NCBI RefSeq assembly: GCF_000622085.1
Contig: NZ_JHWL01000012.1
Coordinates: forward strand, 1 to 64,000
Reading direction: 5' to 3'
Length of the DNA stretch: 64,000 nucleotides
From: Butyrivibrio proteoclasticus P6B7
Lineage (GTDB): Bacteria > Bacillota > Clostridia > Lachnospirales > Lachnospiraceae
Part shown: positions 37,887 through 47,825 of the stretch, piece after piece
Position numbering within the stretch: position 1 is the first letter of the stretch
How the letters are laid out: the number at the start of each line of letters is the position of its first letter
Translations under genes and position numbers: made by a program
Notes under the pieces: model-generated
The model's input: only the letters and a program-made list of their open reading frames with translations
Told to the model about the DNA's origin: nothing
Databases searched by the model: none

Positions 37887-39410
37887 TTATTTCTTACTAC
37901 TAACAAACTTGTCAGTATATGCGTTCAAAGCAGCTTTGAGCTTGTCTTCTGTCTCTGCTTCAAGTTTTCCGGTCTCACGAATATCGCGCATTGCTGCAAT
38001 TCCTGAAGGATTCTGATCCAGGAAGTCATAAAGACCTGCCTCATACTCAGCAACGTCGCTGGCTTCGATCTTCATCAGGATGTTGTTAACAACGGCATAA
38101 AGGATTGCAACCTGCTTCTCAACTGGTACAGGCTGATTCTTGTCCTGCTTAAGAACTTCCACAATTCTTTCACCCTGTGCAAGACGATTCTTGGTATCCT
38201 CGTCCAGGTCGGATCCGAACTGTGCGAAACTCTGCAGCTCACGATACTGTGAATATACAAGCTTAAGTGTACCAGCAACCTTCTTCATGGCCTTGATCTG
38301 AGCGTTACCACCTACACGGGATACGGAGATACCAGGGTTAACCGCTGGCATGATTCCTGAGTGGAAAAGCTCTGTCTCAAGGAAGATCTGTCCGTCTGTG
38401 ATAGAGATAACGTTTGTAGGGATGTATGCTGATACATCGCCGGCCTGAGTCTCAATGATAGGAAGGGCTGTAAGTGATCCACCGCCGTTCTCATCAGAGA
38501 GCTTAGCTGCTCTCTCAAGGAGTCTTGAGTGCAAGTAGAAAACGTCTCCAGGATAAGCTTCACGTCCTGGTGGTCTTCTGATAAGAAGGGAGAGTGCACG
38601 GTAAGCTACGGCGTGTTTAGAAAGATCGTCGTAGATACAAAGCACGTGTTTTCCCTTATTCATAAAGTACTCACCCATAGCACAGCCTGTGTATGGAGAG
38701 ATGTACTGAAGTGGGCTTGGTTCTGAAGCTGTAGCTGCTACAACGATTGTGTAGTCCATAGCTCCGCCCTTTTTAAGGTCTTCAACAAGTGATGTTACTG
38801 TTGAACGCTTCTGTCCAATAGCAACATAGATACAGATAACGTCCTTACCCTTCTGGTTAAGGATAGTATCTATAGCAATTGTTGTTTTACCTGTCTGTCT
38901 ATCGCCAATGATCAGCTCACGCTGTCCTCTTCCGATAGGGATCATGGAATCGATAGCCTTGATACCTGTCTGAAGTGGCTCTTTAACGGGCTGTCTTGCG
39001 ATGATACCAGGTGCAGGTGACTCAACAGGTCTGTATTCTGATGACTCGATTGGTCCCTGTCCATCAATTGGCTGACCGATAGCATTTACTACACGGCCAA
39101 TCATCTTTTCACCTACAGGAACAGATACAACTCTTCCTGTACGCTTAACGGTCTGTCCTTCGCTGATACCTACATCCTCTCCGAACAATACCGCGGATAC
39201 TACTGTTTCCTCGAGGTTCTGAGCCATTCCGAATGTACCATTCTCGAACTCCAAAAGCTCGCCGGACATACAGTTCAAAAGACCGCTAACACGAGCGATA
39301 CCGTCACCAACGGTAAGAACTGTTCCAGTCTCATTCTGGATAATTGCATTCTGATAATTCTTTATCTGGCTTCGAATGACCTCGGATATTTTTTCTGGTT
39401 TTAGTTCCAT
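37887..39410 (-). CDS. atpA: ATP synthase alpha subunit
   Basis: 507 residues. The non-catalytic nucleotide-binding subunit of F1. Walker A is GDRQTGKT, followed by the family block [12 protein letters not shown] and [17 protein letters not shown]; the arginine-finger region SISRVGG is represented by VSRVGGNAQ. Length and order are standard. It follows atpH by 21 bases. Confidence 0.98.
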   Translation of the reverse strand: MELKPEKISEVIRSQIKNYQNAIIQNETGTVLTVGDGIARVSGLLNCMSGELLEFENGTFGMAQNLEETVVSAVLFGEDVGISEGQTVKRTGRVVSVPVGEKMIGRVVNAIGQPIDGQGPIESSEYRPVESPAPGIIARQPVKEPLQTGIKAIDSMIPIGRGQRELIIGDRQTGKTTIAIDTILNQKGKDVICIYVAIGQKRSTVTSLVEDLKKGGAMDYTIVVAATASEPSPLQYISPYTGCAMGEYFMNKGKHVLCIYDDLSKHAVAYRALSLLIRRPPGREAYPGDVFYLHSRLLERAAKLSDENGGGSLTALPIIETQAGDVSAYIPTNVISITDGQIFLETELFHSGIMPAVNPGISVSRVGGNAQIKAMKKVAGTLKLVYSQYRELQSFAQFGSDLDEDTKNRLAQGERIVEVLKQDKNQPVPVEKQVAILYAVVNNILMKIEASDVAEYEAGLYDFLDQNPSGIAAMRDIRETGKLEAETEDKLKAALNAYTDKFVSSKK

Positions 39411-39431
39411 ATCATCCTCCGACGTATAATT

Positions 39432-39971
39432 TTAGATGACCGTCTCGTCGACTCTTCTGCGAAGCTCGGATAACCTGCCTTTGACTGTTCCGTCAAAGAG
39501 CTGTCCCTCCAGATCCACTCTTACACCGCCGTATACGTTAGGATCTGTTTTCTGCTCAAGCAGAATCTTTTTACCACTGATCTTTTCAAGCTTGTCCTTA
39601 AGAAGTGACAGCTGCTTTTCATCAAGCTTAACCGCTGTTGTAACAAGGGCATCTGCTATTCCGTGATCCTCGTTATAGCTCTTACGAAATCTCTTTTGAC
39701 ATGCTGAGAATTCTCTAAGGAGCCCCTTCTCAATGAGTATCTTGATAAAGTTCATAAGGTATGGCTGCAGGCTATTGTCAAAAGCCTGATCAACAAGCTG
39801 CAGTCTTTCATTCTTCGGGACTGAGGGTTCCGACAGGAGTGTGATGTAATCAGGATTTTCTTTGAAAATCTGCTTCACAACTTCCATTTCGCCCAGTATC
39901 TCATCCGATAGGTTTTCTTCCACTGCCAGATCATATAGGCTCTGCCCATAAAGATCTCCAGCTTTACTCAT
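39432..39971 (-). CDS. atpH: ATP synthase delta subunit
   Basis: 179 residues. Delta caps F1 and joins it to the peripheral stalk. The N-terminal helical domain begins YGQSLYDLAVEENLSDEI, and the C-terminal region has the typical KTDPNVYGGVRVDLEGQLFDG (I-x-GG-x-x-V) motif. It lies between atpF (19 bases) and atpA in the standard order. Confidence 0.95.
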   Translation of the reverse strand: MSKAGDLYGQSLYDLAVEENLSDEILGEMEVVKQIFKENPDYITLLSEPSVPKNERLQLVDQAFDNSLQPYLMNFIKILIEKGLLREFSACQKRFRKSYNEDHGIADALVTTAVKLDEKQLSLLKDKLEKISGKKILLEQKTDPNVYGGVRVDLEGQLFDGTVKGRLSELRRRVDETVI

Positions 39972-39990
39972 TATTACCTCTTTTCTCTAA

Positions 39991-40590
39991 TCAAGCACCG
40001 ACTTTATTTATGAAGTCGTCGATAAGCTTCTTGTGATCAGCTTCGTTAATCTCTTTTTCAACAACCTTGCCTGCAATATCCATTGCAAGGGAGCCAATCT
40101 CGTCTTTGGCTTCGTTGATAGCCTTCTTCTTTTCCTGTTCAATATCAGCTGCAGCTCTTGCTTTGATGCTTGCTGCCTCTTCCTCAGCTTCCTTGACCAT
40201 TGTATCGGCCTTGGCCTGAGCCTCCTTCTGGGCCTCAGAAACAATCTGAGCAGCTTCAGTATGAGCCTTTGTTAAGCTGCTTTCGTACTGTTCCTTGAGG
40301 GAATCAGCTTCACTCTGAGCATCCCTGGCTTCTCTAATTACCTTATCAGCAAGGTTCTTTCTCTTTTCAAGAATCTCGTTGATTGGTTTAAAAAGAAATT
40401 TCTTAATCAGGTAAACCTGTAAGAACAGGTTGAGAATCTGAATAATAAATGTCCAAGGTACTAAAGTTACAAGCTCCTGTGTAGGCTCAACCTTCTTGGT
40501 CATGCCTACATAAAATAAGAGTGCAACGAAAAAGGCAAGAAGCGCTATGAAAAATATGCCATTTTTTCCGGCATTTTTCTTCTCGTTCAT
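39991..40590 (-). CDS. atpF: ATP synthase b subunit, N-terminally extended
   Basis: 199 residues. The b subunit forms the peripheral stalk. The usual b start, a membrane helix followed by KKFLFKPINEILEKRKNLADKVI and a long Ala/Glu/Lys coiled helix, begins only near residue 40. Ahead of it lies an extra basic and hydrophobic segment (about 11-30, GIFFIALLAFFVALLFYVGM), giving two membrane segments. AGGAGGTG stands 10 bases before the first ATG, and no ribosome site precedes the internal Met 30, so the extension is probably translated. A signal-like start that is later processed is another possibility. Confidence 0.93.
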   Translation of the reverse strand: MNEKKNAGKNGIFFIALLAFFVALLFYVGMTKKVEPTQELVTLVPWTFIIQILNLFLQVYLIKKFLFKPINEILEKRKNLADKVIREARDAQSEADSLKEQYESSLTKAHTEAAQIVSEAQKEAQAKADTMVKEAEEEAASIKARAAADIEQEKKKAINEAKDEIGSLAMDIAGKVVEKEINEADHKKLIDDFINKVGA

Positions 40591-40616
40591 AGAAGTAGCA
40601 CCTCCTTAATGAATTA

Positions 40617-40970
<354 letters not shown>

Positions 40971-40977
40971 TCACGCG

Positions 40978-41748
40978 TTATCCTTCTTCTGCCGCATTAG
41001 CAATATACATTACCGTCAGCATACAGAAAATGAACGCCTGCATACATCCTGAGAACCAGTCAAAGTAAACACCGGTAACAGCAGGAAGTCCCAATCCTAA
41101 GATAGGGATGTTTGACAGGAATGCGCCCACAGCTCCTGGTATAAGCTTAAGGAGTGCTGCAGATGCAAGTCCAAGTGCCCAGTAGATAAGTCCGTCGATA
41201 ACTACACCTGACAAGATGTTACCAAAATGACGGCACGCCATACTTACTGGAGTTGCCAACTCTGACAGAACGTTAAACGGGGTCATGACAGCAATTGGTG
41301 TTGTAAATCCCTTTAAATATCCGCCAAATCCGTTGGTCTTGATCTTGGTAGCAGTAATCATTACGAATACTACTATCGCCCAGGCTGCTTCTGTTGATAG
41401 GTCTGCTGTTGGACTTCGTAGTCCGATCAGGCTTATCAGGTTTGATACCACACTCGTAGTAAAAAGAGCTGCTACAAATGGAATAAGGTGATCAAACTTG
41501 TTTCCACCTGTGTTGTTACGGACAAAGTTATTGGCCGTTTCAACCAGCATTTCTGCAAAAGCCTGCCTTTTCGAAATGTTCTCGATCTTCAGATTCCGGG
41601 TTAAGAATATACATAACCCTGTGATGATGATCATCACTATCCAGCTCACGATCAGCGTCTGAGTGATTTTGAAGTCGCCCAGAACCGGGATGCCAGTTTT
41701 AATAGTCTGATAGATCTTGGCGTAATCAACTTCGAAACTACTATTCAT
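40978..41748 (-). CDS. atpB: ATP synthase a subunit
   Basis: 256 residues with about six membrane segments. Subunit a provides the ion half-channels against the c ring. The essential Arg lies in MACRHFGNILSGVV, where most homologues read LRLFGNxxxG; the Arg itself is kept. The C-terminal helix contains the YFDWFSGCMQAFIFCMLTVM segment, typical of the last helices. It is separated from atpE by 79 bases, the largest gap in the operon, and follows the atpI-like gene by 10 bases. Confidence 0.95.
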   Translation of the reverse strand: MNSSFEVDYAKIYQTIKTGIPVLGDFKITQTLIVSWIVMIIITGLCIFLTRNLKIENISKRQAFAEMLVETANNFVRNNTGGNKFDHLIPFVAALFTTSVVSNLISLIGLRSPTADLSTEAAWAIVVFVMITATKIKTNGFGGYLKGFTTPIAVMTPFNVLSELATPVSMACRHFGNILSGVVIDGLIYWALGLASAALLKLIPGAVGAFLSNIPILGLGLPAVTGVYFDWFSGCMQAFIFCMLTVMYIANAAEEG

Positions 41749-41758
41749 GCTTTCGCCT

Positions 41759-42175
41759 TCAACCTCCTTTCCCCGCAGACATTATCCCGCGTAATTTAAT
41801 TGTTAAGCTAGGTATAAATAGCGGTACAATGCCCGCCACCAGGTTAAACACTGGAACTACTATAGCCAGTATCACCCATAAAAGCTGAAGAAGGGTTCTG
41901 TACCTGAAGCTTACGCCCATGGTCTGTCTTGCCTTCTGTTCATCCTCTATAGATGCTACTTTTTGCACTGTGATTGCCATCCAGAAGAAATTGCCAACGG
42001 CTACGATAAAGCCCACAATTCCTCCAAGGACAACTGTATAATCAAATGGCACCCAATCATCTGGTATCACCATGTGCAAAACAAAAAATACAAGGATCAT
42101 TACTGCAACGCCAATTCCTGTGCCGATTGCAATATTTCTAGTTTCCTTCTTAACTGCATCCTGTAACTTAAACAT
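41759..42175 (-). CDS. atpI: ATP synthase subunit I-like membrane protein
   Basis: 138 residues with four hydrophobic segments (about 16-40, 45-70, 93-112, 115-128) and a basic N terminus. Position directly before atpB, size and topology match AtpI, a helper in c-ring assembly or cation supply. Sequence conservation in this family is low, so the call rests mainly on context. A polar stretch with QKVASIEDEQKARQ separates the helical pairs. Confidence 0.8.
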   Translation of the reverse strand: MFKLQDAVKKETRNIAIGTGIGVAVMILVFFVLHMVIPDDWVPFDYTVVLGGIVGFIVAVGNFFWMAITVQKVASIEDEQKARQTMGVSFRYRTLLQLLWVILAIVVPVFNLVAGIVPLFIPSLTIKLRGIMSAGKGG

Positions 42176-42213
42176 TTAGTCTCTCCCAACTCCCAATAAT
42201 GCCCATAAACACC

Positions 42214-42492
42214 TTACATGTGCTTGTTAAAATAGACTTCGTTTGGATTCTTTTCTTTTTTCTTTTTCTCTTCCCTGTGAATTACTGACAGATAAACCTT
42301 ATAGGCAGTTGTCATAGAACCGCCGAGCCCCAAAATAAACCCCGGTATGTAAACCCATGTACCAACAGACATCTTGGTACACAGCAAATAGCAGACAAAA
42401 AGACATATCAGAAGTGGCATCAAAAGAGAAAGTCCCAATTGTCCAACCATTGCAAACTGACTAATTAGCTTTGACGCTTCTCTCATTTGCAT
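42214..42492 (-). CDS. AtpZ/AtpI-like small membrane protein
   Basis: 92 residues, two membrane helices (about 15-40 and 46-70) and a very basic C terminus (REEKKKKEK). First gene of the ATP synthase operon, 38 bases before the atpI-like gene. The helix pair with PGFILGLGGSMTTAYKVY fits the AtpZ family, which is often encoded at this place and implicated in Mg2+/Ca2+ handling or c-ring assembly. The start could be codon 1 or the Met two codons on; neither has an ideal ribosome site. Confidence 0.75.
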   Translation of the reverse strand: MQMREASKLISQFAMVGQLGLSLLMPLLICLFVCYLLCTKMSVGTWVYIPGFILGLGGSMTTAYKVYLSVIHREEKKKKEKNPNEVYFNKHM

Positions 42493-42517
42493 TTCTAACT
42501 ATATTGCCCCTTCCTTT

Positions 42518-42534
42518 GGTGTTATCGATAAACC
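42518..42534. promoter_or_regulatory. Palindromic element before the ATP synthase operon
   Basis: GGTGTTATCGATAAACC is palindromic around TTATCGATAA with matching outer GGT/ACC-type ends, 26 bases before the first gene. It could be a repressor site or an RNA hairpin in the leader. I found no convincing sigma-A promoter in 42535-42680. Confidence 0.3.
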
Positions 42535-42682
42535 GTATACATCAGCTTATCTTTTGTTTACTATCCAAGAAGTATTTTAAAAAAACACAGAATATGAATA
42601 GTATAACAACATAATAATACACTTTTTGCGGGGTTTTCTCAACTAATGTTAGACAATTTGTCCTTTTTGCACAATTGAACAC

Positions 42683-42736
42683 AAAAAAGCCGAAAGCCGC
42701 TTGTTTACTAATACAACCGGCTTCCAGCTTTTTTCT
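42683..42736 (-). terminator. Terminator of the chemoreceptor gene
   Basis: GAAGCCG and CGGCTTTC arms with flanking AAAAAAGC/GCTTTTTT form a long interrupted hairpin; the minus strand ends in TTTTTT. A nested TTGT/ACAA pair lies in the loop. Confidence 0.8.
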
Positions 42737-42776
42737 TCATAAATATTTTATCAAAATTTCGCTCATGCTCGTTCTA

Positions 42777-44810
42777 TCAAATCTTGAACTGACTGATAAG
42801 GTCTTCAATTCTGCCAGAAGATTCTGATACAGCAGCGGCGCTTCCATCTACGCCTCTGGAGTTCTCAGCAACCTGTTCTGCGCTTGTAGCAAGGGTTGTA
42901 GCTGTAGCGCTAACTTCCTGTGTACTAGCTGACTGTTCTTCAGAAATAGCTGCCATAGAAGTTGCGATTTCATCTACACTTCCTACCTTGGCAATCATCT
43001 CTCCAACAATATCGCTTGTCTCATCAAGACTTCTGAAGATTTCTTCGAAGGTCTCACCTGCTGTGTTAACAGCGTCCATATTTGCATTGATTTCTTCCAT
43101 GTTGGACTGAGATTTATTAGACAGATCCTGAATCTGAGCTGTGATATCTTTGATGATCTCTGCAATCTGTGTTGTGGATTCAGCACTGTTATTAGCAAGC
43201 TGACCAATCTCTGTTGCAACTACTGCAAAGCCTTTACCTGCTTCGCCTGCTCTTGCTGCCTCAATAGAAGCATTAAGTGAAAGAAGGTTGGTCTGTGATG
43301 CAATAGAGTTAATAATCTCGATGATAGAATTAATCTTATTAGCAGATTCTCCTACATCGCCTACTACTCTGTTCATGTCTTCCATAGAGGATGCAATTCC
43401 TGTCATACCGGTCTGAACTGCTTCCATGTCCTTCTGACCCTCTTTTGCCTTGGTTACAAGAGCGCCCATAGTATCCTGAGTCTGATGGCTCTTATCTGTA
43501 AGGTTGCTAACTTCCTGGGCAAGAGTTGTTGCCTGATTTGCAAGCTCTGTAACAGCATCAGCCATGTCATCCATAGCACCCTGAATCTGCTGCATTGCCT
43601 TGCTCTGTTCATCAGCCTGAACATTAAGATCACTGGATGCACTCTTACTGTTTCCGGCTTCAACTGCAAGTTTGTCTGTAACAGACTTAAGTTCTGAGAG
43701 AGTATCACGCATCTGATTTACGTAATCAAACATGTTGTTATTCATTACGCCAATTTCATTTTCATTGCCAGAACCCTTCTTGATATCAACTGTAAAGTCA
43801 CCACTTGCAATTCTTGTAATATTGTTTGTAAGGCTGCTAACCGGCTTAGTGATCATCTTGCTAATAATATTGAGCATTACGAGTGCAGAAACAAGAATCA
43901 TTACTGCTGCAATAATAACACTTATAATTATGAATCTCCTAAGTGATGCTAATACGTCAGATTCTTTTACAAAAGAAACCATGTACCAATCGGTTCCAGC
44001 TACATTGTTAAATGCAACGTAGTAATCATGTCCGTCTGTTCCATGAATATCCTTGATTTCATCTGTTCCGCCCTGCTGAACAATAGCAGCTACTTCCTGA
44101 ACAAATCCATCATCCGCATATTCAGAAACCTCTTTACCAATCTGTTCTTCTGTAGGAGAAGCCAGAATTGTTGTTCCGCTGAACATCATTGTTGCACCGG
44201 TTCCTAAAGGCTTAAATGCACTTGCATTCTTGGAAACACCAGCAAGGCCGATATCAATTGACATAACACCAGATCTACCGTCACGCATATTAATGCTTCT
44301 TGATCCGCACACAACCATATTGCCGGTTGTAAGGTCAAATGAAGGCGCACCAAGTACTACGCTTGTAGCACTCTCACCGTTTTTATACCATGCTCTTGTT
44401 GTTGGGTCATAATCAGACTCCGGAACCCAGCCAGATCCATCATAGAATCCTTCTCTTCCAAGTGCTATATATACATCGCTTACAACATCCTTATACTCTG
44501 TCATGCCTGGCTCTAAAGCTTTAAGGATATCTGCATCTGTCTCATATACAGACACTTCAATTACATCAGCAAGTCCGTTGTAGTATCCTTTAATACCATC
44601 TACCATCTGCGCAATATCAGCACAGTTCGCTCTGGCCTCCTGATATAGGCCGTGAGTTGCCTGTTCTGAAATGACATTCCTGGCCTGCAAAGAAACAAAG
44701 ATAGTTACAATCGCTATTGCTGCGATCATCATTGGAATGATAACCAGAAGTAGCTGTGCACTTATGTGTTTAGCCTGTTTTTTGTTTGAAGTAGCTTTTT
44801 TCTCCGACAT
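42777..44810 (-). CDS. Methyl-accepting chemotaxis protein with dCache-like sensor
   Basis: 677 residues. One membrane segment near 18-42, a periplasmic-side ligand-binding domain of about 270 residues, a second membrane segment near 300-325, a HAMP domain, and a long signalling domain. The sensor contains [12 protein letters not shown] and the [18 protein letters not shown] block typical of dCache domains that bind amino acids or similar small molecules. The signalling hairpin tip is [20 protein letters not shown], which docks CheA and CheW. ATG 44810 with GGAGGG is chosen; the longer frame has no ribosome site. Ligand unknown. It is a single-gene transcript. Confidence 0.95.
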   Translation of the reverse strand: MSEKKATSNKKQAKHISAQLLLVIIPMMIAAIAIVTIFVSLQARNVISEQATHGLYQEARANCADIAQMVDGIKGYYNGLADVIEVSVYETDADILKALEPGMTEYKDVVSDVYIALGREGFYDGSGWVPESDYDPTTRAWYKNGESATSVVLGAPSFDLTTGNMVVCGSRSINMRDGRSGVMSIDIGLAGVSKNASAFKPLGTGATMMFSGTTILASPTEEQIGKEVSEYADDGFVQEVAAIVQQGGTDEIKDIHGTDGHDYYVAFNNVAGTDWYMVSFVKESDVLASLRRFIIISVIIAAVMILVSALVMLNIISKMITKPVSSLTNNITRIASGDFTVDIKKGSGNENEIGVMNNNMFDYVNQMRDTLSELKSVTDKLAVEAGNSKSASSDLNVQADEQSKAMQQIQGAMDDMADAVTELANQATTLAQEVSNLTDKSHQTQDTMGALVTKAKEGQKDMEAVQTGMTGIASSMEDMNRVVGDVGESANKINSIIEIINSIASQTNLLSLNASIEAARAGEAGKGFAVVATEIGQLANNSAESTTQIAEIIKDITAQIQDLSNKSQSNMEEINANMDAVNTAGETFEEIFRSLDETSDIVGEMIAKVGSVDEIATSMAAISEEQSASTQEVSATATTLATSAEQVAENSRGVDGSAAAVSESSGRIEDLISQFKI

Positions 44811-44885
44811 AGCACCCTCCTTACAAAATTGAACAAGAGCAAAATCAAAAAGAAAAATTAACGAAATATAGACTGTAACATATTC

Positions 44886-44914
44886 ATTATAATATGTCCC
44901 ATACATCATATAAA
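44886..44914 (-). promoter_or_regulatory. Putative chemoreceptor gene promoter
   Basis: On the minus strand TTTATA (44914-44909), a 17-base spacer and a perfect TATAAT (44891-44886) lie about 75 bases before the chemoreceptor start. I do not see a sigma-28 motility promoter. Confidence 0.45.
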
Positions 44915-44944
44915 TAAACAAAGAATTAATAAAACATAGAATAA

Positions 44945-44986
44945 AAATAAAATGAGTGCCCTGCTGCTAAGCACCAGAGCACTCAT
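44945..44986 (-). terminator. Terminator of aspS
   Basis: ATGAGTGC (44952-44959) pairs with GCACTCAT (44979-44986) and the inner CTG/CAG extends it. On the minus strand TTTTATTTTTATT follows. Confidence 0.88.
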
Positions 44987-44994
44987 CAATAATA

Positions 44995-46797
44995 TTATTC
45001 TTCTGTCTTTGTTACTTTAATATGTAATTCCTCAAGCTGCTTGTCTGTTACGTATCCAGGCGCGTCCATCATTACGTCCTGTGCATTCTTATTCATTGGG
45101 AAAGGAATAATCTCACGGATTGAATCCTCACCAGCAAGAAGCATAACCATACGGTCAACACCAGGAGCAATACCAGCGTGTGGTGGTGCACCATAGCAGA
45201 ATGCGTTGTACATAGCAGGGAACTTAGCCTTAACGTCTTCTTCACCAAGTCTTACCATCTCGAATGCCTTGATCATGATTTCAGGATCATGGTTACGAAC
45301 AGCACCAGATGAAAGCTCTACGCCGTTACATACAAGGTCGTACTGATCAGCTGTGATTGAAAGAGGATCAATCTCGCCTCTCTCTGCCTTGAGAAGTGTC
45401 TCAAGACCGCCTGTTGGCATTGAGAATGGGTTATGACAGAACTCAAGCTCACCTGACTCCTCACCAATTTCATACATAGGGAAGTCAACAATCCAGCAGA
45501 ATGCGTACTGCTCTTTATCCATATGTCCAGGAACAGCAGCACCGAAGGTCTTAACGATAACACCAGCAGTCTTCTGAGCTGCAAGAAGCTTGCCGCTTGA
45601 AAGAACTACAAGGTCGCCTGCCTTAAGTGAAAGAGCTGAAACAACAGCATCCTTGATAGGAGCAACGAACTTAGAGATACCTCCAACAAGCTCGCCGTTC
45701 TCATCCATTCTGAACCAGTAAGCCTTGTTACCTGACTGAACCTCTACATCACCGATAGTCTTGTCGATGAACTTACGGCTCTCCTTGAAGTCAGAAACAA
45801 CAACAGCCTTAATTCTAACGTTTGTATCTGTTCCATCCTCAGCCTTAGTAGCGAATGGTCCAAAGCCGCAATCCTTAAGAGTCTCAGTTACATCAGCAAC
45901 TGTAAGGTCAATTCTAAGGTCTGGCTTATCTGAACCATATTTCTCCATAGCCTCAAGGAATGGAATTCTCATGAATGGAGCGCCTGATGCGCGATTGTAT
46001 GTACCATATTTAGCAAAGATTGGAGGAAGAACATCCTCACAAACAGCGAATACGTCTTCCTGAGAAGCGAAAGCCATCTCCATATCGAGCTGATAGAACT
46101 CTCCTGGGCTTCTGTCTCCTCTTGCATCCTCATCACGGAAGCAAGGTGCGATCTGGAAGTAACGGTCAAAACCAGCTGTCATAAGAAGCTGCTTGAACTG
46201 CTGTGGAGCCTGTGGAAGTGCATAGAACTTACCAGGGTGCTTACGTGCAGGAACAAGGTAGTCTCTAGCTCCCTCAGGTGATGATGCTGTAAGGATAGGA
46301 GTTGTGATCTCCATGAATCCATGCTCTGTCATTGACTGACGAAGAGCTGCTACAACATTACATCTAAGAATGATATTCTTCTTAACTTCTGGGTTACGAA
46401 GATCAAGATAACGATACTTAAGACGAGCTGTCTCATCAGCCTCTCTTGAGTGGTTGATCTCGAATGGAAGCTCGTTGTAACGGCATCTTCCAAGAACTGT
46501 GATAGTCTCTGGAACAACCTCGATATCACCAGTTGCCTGCTTAGGGTTCTTGGAGCTACGCTCTCTTACAACGCCCTTTACAGAAATAGTAGACTCCTTG
46601 TTGATAGCCTTGGCAGTCTTAACCATTTCCTCTGTCTCTAAAACGATCTGTGTTGTGCCATAGAAGTCACGAAGAACTACGAATCCAAGTCCTGATCCAA
46701 CTTCTCTCATATTCTCGAGCCAGCCAACAAGTGTAACGCTCTCGCCAGCATTCTCGATACGAAGCTCACCACAGTTATGTGTACGTGATTGCATCAT
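44995..46797 (-). CDS. aspS: Aspartate-tRNA ligase
   Basis: 600 residues, the bacterial long form. It charges tRNA-Asp. The N-terminal OB fold (residues 1-110) is followed by the class II core with motif 2 FRDEDARGDRSPGEFYQLD and motif 3 APGVDRMVMLLAGEDSIRE, and the bacterial GAD insertion lies between them (about 290-420). GGAG is 8 bases before the first of two adjacent ATG codons. Whether it discriminates against tRNA-Asn cannot be judged by eye. Confidence 0.98.
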   Translation of the reverse strand: MMQSRTHNCGELRIENAGESVTLVGWLENMREVGSGLGFVVLRDFYGTTQIVLETEEMVKTAKAINKESTISVKGVVRERSSKNPKQATGDIEVVPETITVLGRCRYNELPFEINHSREADETARLKYRYLDLRNPEVKKNIILRCNVVAALRQSMTEHGFMEITTPILTASSPEGARDYLVPARKHPGKFYALPQAPQQFKQLLMTAGFDRYFQIAPCFRDEDARGDRSPGEFYQLDMEMAFASQEDVFAVCEDVLPPIFAKYGTYNRASGAPFMRIPFLEAMEKYGSDKPDLRIDLTVADVTETLKDCGFGPFATKAEDGTDTNVRIKAVVVSDFKESRKFIDKTIGDVEVQSGNKAYWFRMDENGELVGGISKFVAPIKDAVVSALSLKAGDLVVLSSGKLLAAQKTAGVIVKTFGAAVPGHMDKEQYAFCWIVDFPMYEIGEESGELEFCHNPFSMPTGGLETLLKAERGEIDPLSITADQYDLVCNGVELSSGAVRNHDPEIMIKAFEMVRLGEEDVKAKFPAMYNAFCYGAPPHAGIAPGVDRMVMLLAGEDSIREIIPFPMNKNAQDVMMDAPGYVTDKQLEELHIKVTKTEE

Positions 46798-46856
46798 AAA
46801 TACTACTCCATTTCATCATTAATTACGTTTTACAATTCAACATCAAACTATTTTAA

Positions 46857-46877
46857 TGCAACACCTTAATAGTTGCA
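46857..46877 (-). terminator. Possible weak terminator after pectinesterase gene
   Basis: TGCAAC and GTTGCA form a short stem around a 9-base loop, followed on the minus strand by TTAAAATAG. Read-through into aspS is possible. Confidence 0.35.
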
Positions 46878-46881
46878 ACCT

Positions 46882-47817
46882 TTAATAAGAAATAACATCT
46901 TCAATATGATCTTTAGCTCTTTCCACAAGCTGAATGTACTCACTTACGCCAATGGATTTAACTTCTCCATACTCTCCATAGAAGGTATCAGGATGCTCTT
47001 TGTCCACATCTCCCCAGCCAGAAAAGCGCTTTGGAGAAATGCTTTCATCCATATCGCAGTCAAGAAATACAGTCCTTGCCTCATCTCTCCAGGGCCTTCC
47101 AAGAAATACCGAACCTGGCTTGCACCCTTCTTCCCCGCGGATCCTGCAATTCATAAAGACAAATCCAAGGCCATCCTTTTTGCCGCTGGCGGCGGTGATA
47201 TAGCCGTTGATCCCGCCGTTGTCAGGCCTGTGATTGCAGGTGATAAGACAGTCCTCAAACACAGCATCTGCTCCGCCAAAGATAAAGTCCACATCGCCCC
47301 TTATCTCGCAGCCTTTGTAATACTGCCTTGTAAGAACCCTTGGAGAAAGAACTCTTGGCCCAAGGAAGCCGTTCTTTTGCCTTTCCTTTTCAGGAAGCGG
47401 ACTTAAGAATAGCGTATCCTGATGACCTTCAAGTTTCACGTTCTCAAAGTGACAGTAGTCTGCATCTGCATACACCGCCAGAGCCTGTCCAGCTTTAGCC
47501 CCGTCTCCTGCAGTGTTTCTGATGGTCATGTCCTTTACAACAGCCCTGTGTCCACCAAAGAATGCGGTAAAAGATCTAAAGGTTCCCCGTTTGGTTCCAT
47601 CCTCCATGTCATCAAAAGCTCCATCGCCGTATTCTAAGATGGTCTTGTCCATTCCTGCCCCGATAAAAGAGATAGCTCTTTTGTCTGAAAAGATCTTCTC
47701 CCTGTAGGTGCCCTCGCCGATGTAGATCACAGCCTCTGTGTCATAGGGCACAGCCCAGATGGCCTCCGTTATGGTGGAGAAATCTCCGTTTTGTTTATCT
47801 ACATGTATTTCCAGCAT
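46882..47817 (-). CDS. Pectinesterase (CE8), apparently cytoplasmic
   Basis: 311 residues, a right-handed beta-helix enzyme that removes methyl esters from homogalacturonan. Catalytic motifs are visible in order: GHQDTL (D134), DVDFIFGGADAVFE (D175 and D177), GYITAA and LGRPWRDEART (the Arg ligand). The nucleophile and acid Asp residues are intact. There is no signal peptide, so it likely acts on imported oligogalacturonides. The gene follows the permuted GH3 gene by 8 bases and is surely co-transcribed with it. Confidence 0.93.
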   Translation of the reverse strand: MLEIHVDKQNGDFSTITEAIWAVPYDTEAVIYIGEGTYREKIFSDKRAISFIGAGMDKTILEYGDGAFDDMEDGTKRGTFRSFTAFFGGHRAVVKDMTIRNTAGDGAKAGQALAVYADADYCHFENVKLEGHQDTLFLSPLPEKERQKNGFLGPRVLSPRVLTRQYYKGCEIRGDVDFIFGGADAVFEDCLITCNHRPDNGGINGYITAASGKKDGLGFVFMNCRIRGEEGCKPGSVFLGRPWRDEARTVFLDCDMDESISPKRFSGWGDVDKEHPDTFYGEYGEVKSIGVSEYIQLVERAKDHIEDVISY

Positions 47818-47825
47818 AGTTCCCC

